64,000 nt of DNA from positions 1 to 64,000 of the forward strand of contig NZ_JAJDNA010000008.1 in assembly GCF_022340925.1 (NCBI RefSeq), given 5' to 3'. The position numbers were made by a program, and so were the translations under genes. The stretch is from Thiocapsa sp. (lineage in GTDB: Bacteria > Pseudomonadota > Gammaproteobacteria > Chromatiales > Chromatiaceae). Shown piece by piece: positions 25,088 through 34,264 of this stretch; the stretch's first letter is position 1; every line of letters begins with the position of its first letter. The notes under the pieces are model-generated. The model searched no databases, had not been told where the DNA came from, and worked only from the letters and a program-made list of their open reading frames with translations.

Positions 25088-26827
25088 ATGTGTCATCGAC
25101 CCAGCCTCACCGGGGGCGCCGCCCTCGCCATCACGGGAGCCGGCGGCAGCGGGGCGGTCACCGCGGGCCTGATCCTGCTCGCCGCGGTCGGTCGTGCGGG
25201 GCACTACGCACTGATGGGTCGCTCGGCCGGTCCGCAGATCCGAGGCGGAGAGTCCGTAGCCATGCTGCGTTTCGCGCCCCGGCCGGTGGAGTGCATGGGC
25301 GATCGCCTCGATCTCTTGGTCGGGCTGGACTGGGAGAATGTCGGCCGGTTCTCGGACGAGCTGCCGCTGGATGAGACCAGTCTGATCCTCACCGATGACC
25401 AGGCCGTACCGGTCCCCGAAATCCTCGCCCGGTCGGGCGCGCGGGTACGGAGCCTCCCCCTTAAGGTGTTGGCCGAGGCTCAGCCGGATGGTCGGGTCAA
25501 CATGATCGCCATCGGCGCGGTCGGCGCGCTCCTGGGCCTGCCCTTGGCAGCGCTCGAGTCTGGCGCCCGCGTGATACTCGCGGACAAAGACGACCGCATC
25601 ATCGAGACCTCGGTCGCTTGCATCCGGGTGGGCCACGCGAGCATCGGCGGGTCACAGGCGCCGCCCGTTGGAATGCCAACGCCCCCTGCGCGCTGGAACA
25701 TCAGCGGCAACGAGGCAGCCGGGCTGGGCGCGCTGCGCGGCGGGGTGCGATTCGTCGCCGCCTATCCCATCACGCCCGCGAGCGAGATGCTTGAATGGCT
25801 CGCGCCGCGGCTGGAGCGGCTGGGCGGGTCCTTGCTCCAAGCGGAGGACGAGCTGGCCTCCATCAATATGCTGATCGGCAGCTCTTTCGGGGGTGTGCCC
25901 GCCCTGACCGCGACCTCGGGTCCGGGTTTGAGCCTGATGGTGGAAGGGATCGGACTGGCCGTGGCAAGTGAGACACCGGTGGTCGTGGTCGATGTCCAGC
26001 GCGGTGGCCCTTCGACCGGCATCCCGACCAAGTCCGAGCAGTCGGACCTCAATCTGGCCGTCTACGGCCTCCACGGGGACGCCCCGCATCTGGTCCTGGC
26101 GCCGACGGGAATCGCCGATTGCGCCTTCACCGTCCAGTGGGCGGTGGGGCTCGCCGAGCAGCTGCAGACCGCGGCCATCGTCCTGTCTGATCAGGCGCTC
26201 GGCCAGTCGCGGGCGATCCTGGATCCGCCGGCCGATCCGGCCGTGGTCCGGAGCGATCGACAACCGCCGACGCGCATGATCGCCGACTCGCCCGGCCCGG
26301 ACTATCAGCGTTACCGACCCAGCGACTCAGGCCTCTCGTCCATGACCCTGCCGGGGGTCCCGGGCGGGATGTACACGGCCGATGGGCTGGAGCACGGCGC
26401 CAATGGCGTGCCCTCGAGCCGAGCCGTCGATCATGCCGAGCAGCTCGACAAACGGCTGCGCAAGCTGACCGCGTTCGACTATGGTGGAGAGTGGGCCGAG
26501 ATCCGCGGTAAGGGCGACTGTCTCCTATTGACCTGGGGCTCTTCCGCGGGGCCGGTGTTCGAGGCGGCCGAGCGACTGAGCGCCTCCGGCCGTCCCACAC
26601 GCGCCATTGCGCTGCGCCTGATCGCCCCATTGCAGCGGCAGGCGCTGCTGACTGAACTGGGTTCGGTCGGGCCGATCCTGGTGGTCGAGCAGAATCAGGG
26701 TGCACAATTGTTCTGCTACCTGCATGCCCAGCGGGTACTGCCGCCGCACGCCCGGTCCTATGCCCGTCCCGGGCCTTTGCTGCTGCGACCCGCCGAGATC
26801 CTGCGTGCGCTCGAAGAGGAGGCCTGA
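25088..26827 (+). CDS. korA: 2-oxoacid:ferredoxin oxidoreductase, gamma-alpha fused subunit
   Basis: A 579-residue subunit. The N-terminal gamma domain (about 10-185) shows AITGAGGSGAVTAGLILL and SAGPQIRGGESVAMLRF. The alpha domain follows from about 205 with GNEAAGLGALRGGVRFVAAYPITPASEMLEWL, then TSGPGLSLMVEGIGLA. With KorB it oxidises a 2-oxoacid (2-oxoglutarate or pyruvate) with CoA, reducing ferredoxin; it can also work reductively. ATG 25088 starts eight residues before the conserved core. Its position divergent from nifV, with a ferritin-like gene following, suggests a ferredoxin supply for nitrogenase (inference). Substrate cannot be decided from sequence alone. Confidence 0.88.
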   Translation: MCHRPSLTGGAALAITGAGGSGAVTAGLILLAAVGRAGHYALMGRSAGPQIRGGESVAMLRFAPRPVECMGDRLDLLVGLDWENVGRFSDELPLDETSLILTDDQAVPVPEILARSGARVRSLPLKVLAEAQPDGRVNMIAIGAVGALLGLPLAALESGARVILADKDDRIIETSVACIRVGHASIGGSQAPPVGMPTPPARWNISGNEAAGLGALRGGVRFVAAYPITPASEMLEWLAPRLERLGGSLLQAEDELASINMLIGSSFGGVPALTATSGPGLSLMVEGIGLAVASETPVVVVDVQRGGPSTGIPTKSEQSDLNLAVYGLHGDAPHLVLAPTGIADCAFTVQWAVGLAEQLQTAAIVLSDQALGQSRAILDPPADPAVVRSDRQPPTRMIADSPGPDYQRYRPSDSGLSSMTLPGVPGGMYTADGLEHGANGVPSSRAVDHAEQLDKRLRKLTAFDYGGEWAEIRGKGDCLLLTWGSSAGPVFEAAERLSASGRPTRAIALRLIAPLQRQALLTELGSVGPILVVEQNQGAQLFCYLHAQRVLPPHARSYARPGPLLLRPAEILRALEEEA

Positions 26828-26828
26828 G

Positions 26829-27665
26829 ATGGATGCGGCAAGCGTCATACCTACCCTGCGTGCCAAAGACTACAAATCCGACGTGGTGCCCGTCTGGTGC
26901 CCGGGCTGCGGCCACTTCGGCGTCCTCTCGGCCGTGACCAAGGCGCTTGCCTATCTGAAGCTCCCCAAGGAGCGCGTCGCCCTGATCTCGGGAATCGGCT
27001 GCTCCGCACGGCTCCCTGCCTATGTCGGTGCCTATGGTTTCCACGGTGTCCACGGTCGCGCACTGCCGCTCGCCGCCGGTCTCAAGGCGGCACGGCCGGA
27101 TCTGACCGTGCTGGTCGCCGGCGGCGACGGCGACGGTTTCTCGATCGGAGGCAACCATTTCCTGCATGCCTGTCGCCGAAACATGGACATGGCCTATATC
27201 GTCATGGACAACGAGGTCTACGGCATGACCAAGGGTCAGGCCTCGCCGACCACCCGGCCTGATTGGGCCAAGAGCAAGCTCACCCCGCACGGCACCGGCA
27301 TCCGACCCTTCCAGCCCGCAGCGATCGCACTCGCGGCCGGGGCCAGCTTCATCGCCCGCGGTTATTCCGGCGATCCCGGCGGCCTCACCAGGCTGATCTC
27401 GGAGGCGATCGAGCATCCGGGGTTCGGATTTCTCCATGTCCTGAGCCCATGCCGGACCTTTCGGCCCGAGCAGAGCGATTGGAAACATCAGGTCCACCGC
27501 AGCGACAAGGGGCCGACCGACGATCCGGCCGAGGCGGCGCACTCCATCCAAGCCGACGACGGCATGACGCTGGGTCTCCTGTACGCCCGTCGGCTGCCGG
27601 TCTGGCAGCCTGACAACCGGGCGACCGCCACAACCGCTGACCTCGAGGGGGCGTTCGTCGTATGA
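26829..27665 (+). CDS. korB: 2-oxoacid:ferredoxin oxidoreductase, beta subunit
   Basis: A 278-residue TPP-binding subunit that starts one base after the korA stop codon. CPGCGHFGVL and GIGCSARL supply Cys ligands of a [4Fe-4S] cluster. The TPP/Mg motif is GGDGDGFSIGGNHFLHACRRN followed by NEVYGMTKGQ. It forms the catalytic core with KorA. Its stop overlaps the following ferritin-like gene by 4 bases (ATGA), so all three are co-translated. Confidence 0.9.
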   Translation: MDAASVIPTLRAKDYKSDVVPVWCPGCGHFGVLSAVTKALAYLKLPKERVALISGIGCSARLPAYVGAYGFHGVHGRALPLAAGLKAARPDLTVLVAGGDGDGFSIGGNHFLHACRRNMDMAYIVMDNEVYGMTKGQASPTTRPDWAKSKLTPHGTGIRPFQPAAIALAAGASFIARGYSGDPGGLTRLISEAIEHPGFGFLHVLSPCRTFRPEQSDWKHQVHRSDKGPTDDPAEAAHSIQADDGMTLGLLYARRLPVWQPDNRATATTADLEGAFVV

Positions 27666-28192
27666 GCGACCGATTGAGCCAGCGCATCGAGTCGGTCGCC
27701 GAGCTCCTGGTCCATGCACTCGAGCTCGAGCATCAATCCGCGGAGTGCTATCGTCAGCTCGCACAGGCCCTGGCCGTCCACCACAACCATGCGGCGGCGG
27801 CCCTGTTCGGACTCCTCGCTGACATGAGCGACGCCCGTGCCTCGGCGGTCATGGCGCGCGCCGAGGGTGTCAGCCTGCCCGAGATCGCGCCCTGGGACTT
27901 CAAATGGCCCGCCGCGGGTAGCCCCCAGATCGACTGTGATCATGTGGAGATCAGCTATCTCATGACCCCATTGCAGGCATTGGAGGTCTGCCTGGACAAG
28001 GAGACCCTCGGGCGTGAATTCTATGTCCTCGTCGCGAGCGAGTCGCCGGCCGCCGGTGTACGTGTCCTGGCCGCTGAGATGGCCGAGGAGCGGCGCGAGC
28101 GGGTCGAGCTGATCCTCACCTGGATCAGAGGCGAGCGTGGGGTCGCGACCAGGGTCCCTGAAGATCTCGATCCCCCCAATCTCCCTGGTTGA
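27662..28192 (+). CDS. Ferritin-like/rubrerythrin-type helical protein in the korAB operon
   Basis: A 176-residue all-helical protein with ferritin-like carboxylate/His spacing: LELEHQSAECYRQLAQAL, then DKETLGREFYVLVA and EMAEERRERVELILTWI. This matches the general four-helix pattern of rubrerythrin-like diiron proteins, though the ExxH ligands are not complete and metal binding is not certain. The 4-base overlap with korB implies a linked function. It could scavenge peroxide or oxygen near ferredoxin-dependent enzymes (inference). Confidence 0.65.
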   Translation: MSDRLSQRIESVAELLVHALELEHQSAECYRQLAQALAVHHNHAAAALFGLLADMSDARASAVMARAEGVSLPEIAPWDFKWPAAGSPQIDCDHVEISYLMTPLQALEVCLDKETLGREFYVLVASESPAAGVRVLAAEMAEERRERVELILTWIRGERGVATRVPEDLDPPNLPG

Positions 28193-28284
28193 GCGCAAGC
28201 TCCCTGGGAGCGGGACAGAGCCGACGCTTCGCGACTCGGTACGGATTGCATGGGCTCTTTGACACACCGCTTGGAGGCACGACA

Positions 28285-28470
28285 ATGATCAGCACGGGGA
28301 CCCTGATGCTCGGTAAGGCGCTCTTGACTGCGGGTGCCATCATGGGCTTTCTGCTCTGGCAGCTCCGAGTGCTGCGGAAGATGAAACGTGAGGACGAGGC
28401 CCGCAAGGCTGCCGAGCAGGAAACGAGCGATGCCAGCGCGCCTGATGACCGCAGTGGCCTTCGCGACTGA
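28285..28470 (+). CDS. Small single-pass membrane protein, unknown
   Basis: A 61-residue protein from ATG 28285, preceded by GGAGGC. One hydrophobic helix (about residues 7-24, LGKALLTAGAIMGFLLWQL) is followed by a charged tail (KMKREDEARKAAEQE). No family recognised. It lies 92 bases after the ferritin-like gene and probably belongs to the same transcript. Confidence 0.6.
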   Translation: MISTGTLMLGKALLTAGAIMGFLLWQLRVLRKMKREDEARKAAEQETSDASAPDDRSGLRD

Positions 28471-28510
28471 CCGTCCGGGCTGGCCCCCGACCCCTCGACG
28501 AAGGCCGCTT

Positions 28511-28751
28511 GACCGCCGCGCCATCGAGGTTGGGGCCGCGCACGGTGTCTCGCGCATCGCCTTCCCCGGCATCAGCAGGCGGATCTACGGGTACCCGGTC
28601 GACCTGGCGGCGCAGGGTCATGGTCGCAACCGTCCATGCCGTGCTCGGCGGGTTCCCCGCCATGCGGGAGGTGCTCTTCTGCTGCTTCTCGGAGACCGAT
28701 CTGGCCGTCGACCGGCGCCTGCTCACCAGCGCATCCGACCTTGGCTCTTAA
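28511..28751 (+). pseudogene. Relic of a macro-domain (O-acetyl-ADP-ribose deacetylase-like) gene
   Basis: In one frame the DNA reads AIEVGAAHGVSRIAFPGISR and RIYGYPVDLAA, matching the ADP-ribose-binding end of MacroD/YmdB proteins, which usually reads IAFPAISTGVYGYP. Near 28610 the match jumps to the frame giving VMVATVHAVLGGFPAMREVLF and CCFSETDLAV, the usual MacroD C-terminus, ending at a TAA at 28749-28751. The N-terminal half is missing. So the gene is 5'-deleted and frameshifted. The family call is from remembered residue patterns. Confidence 0.7.
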
Positions 28752-28811
28752 CCCTGTTTTCGCTGCAAGCGGCGCCGTGTCCGGCGCGCCTCGAGCCCTT
28801 GCGGGCCAGGG

Positions 28812-30185
28812 CTACCCAAGCTCCTCTCCTCGCGCGGGGAAGAAGGACAAGAGCCGCTCCTCGTCGAGCAGCTTGTGGGAGAGGATGTAACCGGTCACCG
28901 TCCAGAGCTGATTCAGGTGAGCCCGCCTGCCGATCAGGTGACCGCCGCGGCCGTCGAAGTACTCGGGCCACTGGTTCTCCGGCAACGACCTGTCGGCGAT
29001 CTCGATGGCGAGCTGCGCGAGGTCGCCCCGCCCGGTCTTGAGGGCGGCCGCCACGAAGGCCCAGAGTAGGACGGGCCAGTTGCCGCCGTTGTGGTAGGAC
29101 CAGGGTACGTTCTTGGGATCGCTGCCGGTCATGAACATCCATTCCTTCCCGGACATGGCAGGGTAGACGATCTTGCAGGGCATCTCGCCGATGAGGTCGG
29201 CCCAGCGATCGCTGTAGAGGAACATGATGCGGCTCGATTCCTCCCGCGTGGTGATGCCAAAGAGGATCGACAGCAGATTGCCCAGGGCAAAATAGCGAAA
29301 GTCCATCCGCCCGGGCCCGAGGTTTCCGACCAGGAACCCGGCCCGGTGCGGGAGCCAGTCCACCACCCAGTCCGGGATGGATTCCGGATAGATGTTGAGC
29401 ATGTTGACGGTGCCGCTACCGAACTCTTCGGTCCGGTAGCGGTGGATCTCGTTGAGCTGCTTGAGGTCGAGCCAATAGAAGAGGCGCATATAGCTGCGCA
29501 GCATGTTGGCGCGCTTGATGGCCATCTTGACGATCCCGGCGGTCGCCTCCGTGACCGTTAGCAGGTCGATGGCGGTGACGAGCATGCCGTAAAAGAGCGC
29601 CTGGATCTCAAGCGGGTGACCGTAGACGCCCATGCGGCGGTCGATCATGAAAGAGCCGTCCGGCACCAGCAGCGTGGGGAAGACCTCGAAACCTTCCCGG
29701 AGGCTGAGCTCCAGGATACCCTTGATCGCACGCTGGATCCGCCGCTCCCGGGGCAGCTCCGTGTCGCCGCTCTCGCGCTGGTAGATGCCGAGGAGGATGA
29801 CCCACCACATCATGGCGTCCACCGGAGCGACCCGGCCGATGGCGTGGTCGCCGAAGTCCGCCCGGATCTGCTGACTGCCGTCCGGTGTGTCGATCACACG
29901 GAAACTCGCCGGCAGCACCGCCGGCTCCAGCTCGTGTCCCTGCACCGCCTTGTGCTGGCTGCGCAGGTCCATCACCGTGGTGAGGAAGTTGCGGACGATC
30001 TCGTGGTCGCCGTCCGCCAGGAACACCAGGGCGGAGGGGATGAAGTCGCGCACGAAGCAGTCGTGATAGTTGGCCGCAACGGGTCCCGAAGGATCACTGG
30101 CGGCCACCGTGCCCACCGGGTGGCCCTGGTAGTGCATCACCGAGCTTCGCAGCAGCGCGTAGGCGGCATCGATCGAGGCGGTCAT
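28812..30185 (-). CDS. GH100 alkaline/neutral invertase
   Basis: A 457-residue cytosolic enzyme of glycoside hydrolase family 100, which hydrolyses sucrose to glucose and fructose. Family-like segments: NYHDCFVRDFIPSALVFLAD, GRVAPVDAMMWWVILLGIY, DRRMGVYGHPLEIQALFY and WSYHNGGNWPVLLW, covering the (alpha/alpha)6-barrel active-site Asp/Glu positions. No signal peptide. The family is typical of plants and cyanobacteria and less so of proteobacteria. No sucrose synthesis gene is nearby. Confidence 0.88.
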   Translation of the reverse strand: MTASIDAAYALLRSSVMHYQGHPVGTVAASDPSGPVAANYHDCFVRDFIPSALVFLADGDHEIVRNFLTTVMDLRSQHKAVQGHELEPAVLPASFRVIDTPDGSQQIRADFGDHAIGRVAPVDAMMWWVILLGIYQRESGDTELPRERRIQRAIKGILELSLREGFEVFPTLLVPDGSFMIDRRMGVYGHPLEIQALFYGMLVTAIDLLTVTEATAGIVKMAIKRANMLRSYMRLFYWLDLKQLNEIHRYRTEEFGSGTVNMLNIYPESIPDWVVDWLPHRAGFLVGNLGPGRMDFRYFALGNLLSILFGITTREESSRIMFLYSDRWADLIGEMPCKIVYPAMSGKEWMFMTGSDPKNVPWSYHNGGNWPVLLWAFVAAALKTGRGDLAQLAIEIADRSLPENQWPEYFDGRGGHLIGRRAHLNQLWTVTGYILSHKLLDEERLLSFFPARGEELG

Positions 30186-30302
30186 ATTTTCTATGCTACC
30201 AGCTCGAGGGTCTTGGCTGCCCTTCCAAGGGCCGACAGCCTGCTCTCGGCACGCCCGCGCCGGCTGCGGACCCGTTTCGCGTGGACTCAGAGAGCGGCGG
30301 CC

Positions 30303-32201
30303 TCACGCGAGCCGCGACAGGTCCCGCACGGCGCCGTGGGCGGCACTCGTGGTGAGGAGGGCGTACGCCTTAAGTGCCGTCGAGACCTCGCGCTGGCGGT
30401 CGAGCGGCTTCCAGGCCGCGGATCCGCGGGCCTCCATGGCCTTGCGGCGGGCGGCGAGGGCCTGATCGTCCACCACCAGGTGGATGCGCCGGCTTGCGAT
30501 GTGGATCTCGATCGGGTCGCCGTCCTCGACAAGGGCGATCAGGCCGCCCTCGGCCGCTTCCGGTGAGACGTGTCCGATCGATAGTCCGGAGGTGCCGCCG
30601 GAAAAGCGGCCGTCCGTGACCAGCGCACAGTATTTGCCGAGCCCCCTGGATTTCAGATAGCTCGTCGGATAGAGCATCTCCTGCATGCCGGGCCCGCCCT
30701 TGGGACCCTCGTAGCGGATGACCACCACGTCGCCCGCCTGGACCTCGTCGTTGAGGATGGCGCTGACGGCATCCTCCTGGCTCTCGTAGACCCGCGCGGG
30801 GCCGACGAATGCGCGGATCACGGAGGTGGGCACGCTGGTCGTGTAGCGCAGCTCCTCGACCTCGAGCATGCTGGCGTCGACGCCCGCGGTCTTGACGATG
30901 CAGCCGTCCTCGGCGAGGTTGCCGAACAGCACCGCGAGCCCCCCATCGCGGCTGTAGGCGTGCTCCAGATCACGGATGCAGCCCCCTGCGCGGTCGAGAT
31001 CCAGATCCGGCCAGAGGCTCGCCTGGCTGAAGGCGACCTGGGTCGGGACCCCCCCCGGCGCGGCGAGGTAACGCCGCCGCGCCTCCTCGTCCGCCGTGCC
31101 CGCAACGTCCCAGCGCCGGAGAGCCTCGGCGAGCGTGGTGCTGTGAACGGTGGGCACATCGCGATGGATCAGCCCGGCACGGTCCAGCTCGCCCAGGATG
31201 CCGATCACTCCACCGGCGCGGTGGACGTCCTCCATATGGTACATCTGGGTCGAGGGAGCGACCTTGCACAGGTTGGGCACCCGCCGGCTGAGCCGGTCGA
31301 TGTCCGACATGCTGAAGGGCACGCCGCCCTCGTGGGCGGCTGCCAGCAGATGCAGCACGGTGTTGGTCGATCCGCCCATCGCGATGTCGAGACTCATGGC
31401 GTTCTCGAAGGCCTCGAAGCTGGCGATCGACCGCGGCAGCACGTGAGCGTCGTCCTCCTCGTAATAGCGGCGGGCGAGGGCGACGATCAGCCTCCCGGCC
31501 TCGAGGAACAGGTCCCTGCGCGCGGCATGGGTCGCGAGCAGCGACCCGTTGCCCGGCAGGCTGAGCCCGAGGGCCTCGGTCAGACAGTTCATCGAGTTCG
31601 CGGTGAACATCCCGGAGCATGACCCGCAGGTCGGGCAGGCCGAGCGCTCCATCTCGGCGACCGCCTCGTCACTCTGGCTCGGGTCCCCCGCGGCAACCAT
31701 TGCGTCGACCAGATCGAGATGCCGCTCCACGCCGTCCCGCAGGACCTTGCCGGCCTCCATCGGGCCCCCGGACACGAACACCGCCGGGATGTTGAGACGA
31801 AGGGCGGCCATCAGCATGCCGGGGGTGATCTTGTCGCAGTTGGAGATGCAGACCAGGGCGTCGGCACAGTGCGCATTGACCATATACTCGACCGAGTCGG
31901 CGATCACCTCGCGCGACGGCAGGGAGTAGAGCATCCCGCCGTGACCCATGGCGATCCCATCGTCCACCGCGATGGTGTTGAACTCCTTCGCGACTCCCCC
32001 TGCTGCCTCGATCTCGCGCGCGACCAACTGGCCGAGCTCCTTGAGGTGGACATGGCCTGGGACGAACTGGGTGAACGAGTTGGCAACGGCGATGATCGGC
32101 TTGTCGAAGTCGGCGTCCGTCATCCCCGTGGCGCGCCAGAGTGCGCGCGCGCCGGCCATGTTGCGGCCGTGGGTGGTGGTGCGGGAACGGTACTGGGGCA
32201 T
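30303..32201 (-). CDS. ilvD: Dihydroxy-acid dehydratase
   Basis: A 632-residue Fe-S enzyme that dehydrates 2,3-dihydroxyisovalerate and 2,3-dihydroxy-3-methylvalerate in valine and isoleucine synthesis. Cluster and active-site segments: [15 protein letters not shown] (Cys122), [20 protein letters not shown] (Cys195), [13 protein letters not shown], and [14 protein letters not shown] with the catalytic Ser region. ATG 32201 ([20 protein letters not shown]) is the family start. The open frame extending to 32558 is not supported. It is divergent from the hydrolase gene at 32434. Confidence 0.96.
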   Translation of the reverse strand: MPQYRSRTTTHGRNMAGARALWRATGMTDADFDKPIIAVANSFTQFVPGHVHLKELGQLVAREIEAAGGVAKEFNTIAVDDGIAMGHGGMLYSLPSREVIADSVEYMVNAHCADALVCISNCDKITPGMLMAALRLNIPAVFVSGGPMEAGKVLRDGVERHLDLVDAMVAAGDPSQSDEAVAEMERSACPTCGSCSGMFTANSMNCLTEALGLSLPGNGSLLATHAARRDLFLEAGRLIVALARRYYEEDDAHVLPRSIASFEAFENAMSLDIAMGGSTNTVLHLLAAAHEGGVPFSMSDIDRLSRRVPNLCKVAPSTQMYHMEDVHRAGGVIGILGELDRAGLIHRDVPTVHSTTLAEALRRWDVAGTADEEARRRYLAAPGGVPTQVAFSQASLWPDLDLDRAGGCIRDLEHAYSRDGGLAVLFGNLAEDGCIVKTAGVDASMLEVEELRYTTSVPTSVIRAFVGPARVYESQEDAVSAILNDEVQAGDVVVIRYEGPKGGPGMQEMLYPTSYLKSRGLGKYCALVTDGRFSGGTSGLSIGHVSPEAAEGGLIALVEDGDPIEIHIASRRIHLVVDDQALAARRKAMEARGSAAWKPLDRQREVSTALKAYALLTTSAAHGAVRDLSRLA

Positions 32202-32433
32202 GGGGCACCTGGGTGTCGAGGTTCGCATCCAATCAAGTATACCCAGCACGGATGGATTTTCCGCGCGATTGCGCCCTCGCGCATCCCATCGAGACCGCGA
32301 AACAGCGTGTCCGGCATTCGGCGTGATCCGCGAGGGCGTGCCGCGCTCGGCGTATACTGTCGCTTCATTCGCAGCGGAACCGGGTGCCGCACCCTGCGTC
32401 AAGACCGATGGTTCCCGGGCGGGAGACTTGCCG

Positions 32434-33426
32434 ATGACTCGACCTATGCATGAATCAACCGGGAACGCCCCGGCCGCAGATCCGGGTCTGCGCAGCGATC
32501 CGCGGGTTGCGACCCTTGCAGCCGAGGGGGCTTCCCCTCGCGCTCGGCCAGGGGTCACGCTCGGTGAGGCAATCGACGCGCCCCGCTCCGATCTCGTGGT
32601 CGAGGAGGGCTGGCGTGTCGCCTATTATGCCGACCGCTCCGCGACCGGTCGTCCCCTGGTGCTGGTCCACAGCATCAACGCGGCGCCGAGCAGCTTCGAG
32701 GTGAAGCCGTTGTTCGAGCATTACCGCGGGCGGCGTCCGGTCTACAGCCTGGATCTGCCCGGCTTCGGCCACTCCGAACGTCGGCCGCAAGGCTACACAC
32801 CGGAGCTGTTCGCCAAGGTGCTGTCGGATTTTCTCGAGCGAGTGGTCGAGCAGCCGGCAGATGTGATCGCGCTGTCCCTCGGCGCCGAGCTCATCGCCCG
32901 TGCGATTGGCTCGAGCCCCGGATCGGCCAACTCCTTGGTGCTGATCGCCCCGACCGGCTTCAGTCGACGCGTACCGCCCGCCCCGGGTATGGGTCGGATC
33001 GCCCATCGGGTGCTGACGGTGCCGGTCCTGAGCCAGGCCCTTTTCGACCTGGTGGCGTCCAGGCGCAGTATCCGCTACTACCTGGGCCGCTCCTTCGTCG
33101 CCGAGCCTCCGCAGGAGCTCCTGGACTATGCCTATGCCACCTCGCACCAGCCCGGGGCCAGGCACGCGCCCCTGGTGTTTCTCTCGATGCAGCTATTCAC
33201 GCCCGATGCGATCGGTGACCTCTACTCCAGGCTGACCGATCTGCCGGTGCTGGTCATCGCGGATCGCGATCCTTATATCGATTTCGACCGGCTCGACGGG
33301 TTCGTCGCCCGACACCCCAACTGGTCGCGGTCGCGGGTCGCGCCCAACCTGGGTCTTCCGCACTGGGAGAGGCTCGCCGAGACGGCTGCGGTCCTCGACG
33401 CTTTCTGGATGGAAGCGGGCGATTAG
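32434..33426 (+). CDS. Alpha/beta-fold hydrolase
   Basis: A 330-residue protein with an unstructured N-terminal 45 residues, then an alpha/beta hydrolase core. The oxyanion region is [20 protein letters not shown], and [14 protein letters not shown] follows. The nucleophile elbow reads [10 protein letters not shown], so the usual G-x-S-x-G is SLSLGAE-like with Ser kept but one Gly replaced. [12 protein letters not shown] carries a candidate Asp, and LPHWERL a candidate His. Substrate unknown. A second ATG at 32446 is possible. Confidence 0.78.
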   Translation: MTRPMHESTGNAPAADPGLRSDPRVATLAAEGASPRARPGVTLGEAIDAPRSDLVVEEGWRVAYYADRSATGRPLVLVHSINAAPSSFEVKPLFEHYRGRRPVYSLDLPGFGHSERRPQGYTPELFAKVLSDFLERVVEQPADVIALSLGAELIARAIGSSPGSANSLVLIAPTGFSRRVPPAPGMGRIAHRVLTVPVLSQALFDLVASRRSIRYYLGRSFVAEPPQELLDYAYATSHQPGARHAPLVFLSMQLFTPDAIGDLYSRLTDLPVLVIADRDPYIDFDRLDGFVARHPNWSRSRVAPNLGLPHWERLAETAAVLDAFWMEAGD

Positions 33427-33520
33427 CGCGCCACCGGGGCCGCTTGCCACAGGGCCATTGGAGTCCTCAGCGGCGTTCCGGGCCTCCCCCCACCGAGGCG
33501 ATCGCCAAAGGGAAGTGCTA

Positions 33521-33548
33521 TTGCAAATCGTTCGTATTTGACTATCAT
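33521..33548 (+). promoter_or_regulatory. Promoter with a Fur-like dyad in its spacer
   Basis: TTGCAA (33521-33526) and TATCAT (33543-33548) are spaced 16 bases as -35 and -10. The dyad CAAAT (33524-33528), 7 bases, ATTTG (33536-33540) covers this spacer and resembles Fur-type boxes of the form GCAAAT...ATTTGC. An operator here would block the polymerase. It precedes the small gene at 33663. Confidence 0.5.
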
Positions 33549-33556
33549 GTCACGCC

Positions 33557-33579
33557 GAAGGCCGGTACCGCCGGCCTTC
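33557..33579. terminator. Hairpin in the leader of the small gene at 33663
   Basis: GAAGGCCGG (33557-33565), loop TACCG, CCGGCCTTC (33571-33579). A perfect 9-bp stem lies directly after the candidate promoter. No T tract follows, so it may be a leader structure rather than a terminator. Confidence 0.4.
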
Positions 33580-33662
33580 CCGCCAGCCATCGCCTCGGCC
33601 CGTTGCCGGGCAGCCAGCCGGGTATCTCAGTCCAGTTCCCCTCGCCATAGGAGCAACCCGGA

Positions 33663-33944
33663 ATGTGCAAACCGACACCGAACGACCTCGACGTCGAGAT
33701 CCTTATCGATGACCCCTGCTGCAAGCTGTCTGCGGAGACCCTGCAGGCACGGCTGGCTTGCCTGATTCGCCGCTACGTCCACCAGCGGTCGGCCCGGGTT
33801 GCCGGCAGCGTGGTGCGCCACTTCACCGGACTGTACCTGCACCCGTCTCTGCGCGGCCAGCCGGAGCAGCAGGAAGCCCTGCGCCTGGCCGCCCGTCACT
33901 GGAGTCGTCTCGCCGCCCAGTCCCGGCTCGCCGGGGTGGCCTGA
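33663..33944 (+). CDS. Small cysteine-containing protein behind a Fur-like box, unknown
   Basis: A 93-residue protein, ATG 33663 with AGGAGC upstream. It begins MCKPTPNDLDVEILIDDPCCKLSAETL, with a CC pair near residue 19, followed by helices (ARLACLIRRYVHQ, AGSVVRHFTGLYLHP). No family I can name with confidence. The likely promoter is 115 bases upstream and overlaps a Fur-like dyad, so iron-dependent expression is a reasonable inference. It is flanked by non-coding DNA on both sides. Confidence 0.65.
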   Translation: MCKPTPNDLDVEILIDDPCCKLSAETLQARLACLIRRYVHQRSARVAGSVVRHFTGLYLHPSLRGQPEQQEALRLAARHWSRLAAQSRLAGVA

Positions 33945-34264
33945 CACGCCGCGCCCATCCGCGACCCGATCATTGCGAACCTGAGGAGGACGACACCGAG
34001 ATATGTGGTCATGTGTTCGACCCGGCTCCAGACCGATCGGGGACGGGCGAGATTCTGGCCGGCATCACGACCCAGTCCCGTGATCGTCGCATCGGGAGTC
34101 GAGTCCCGATGGGCTTCAGCGTCTGCACGAGGCCGATTGCAAGCGATTTCGCGTGCTGCCGAGGCGTGACGAACAGGAATCGCGGCTCGATTGCGACGGG
34201 CCACCGCAGGGGCTGTGCGGAAACCCGTCGTCAGCGGGCCTTGGACGGGGCTTGTCAACAGGAT
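33945..34264. other. Intergenic stretch, nothing recognised
   Basis: 320 bases between convergent genes. Short open frames on both strands show no recognisable protein, and I see no clear terminator or RNA gene. Confidence 0.5.
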
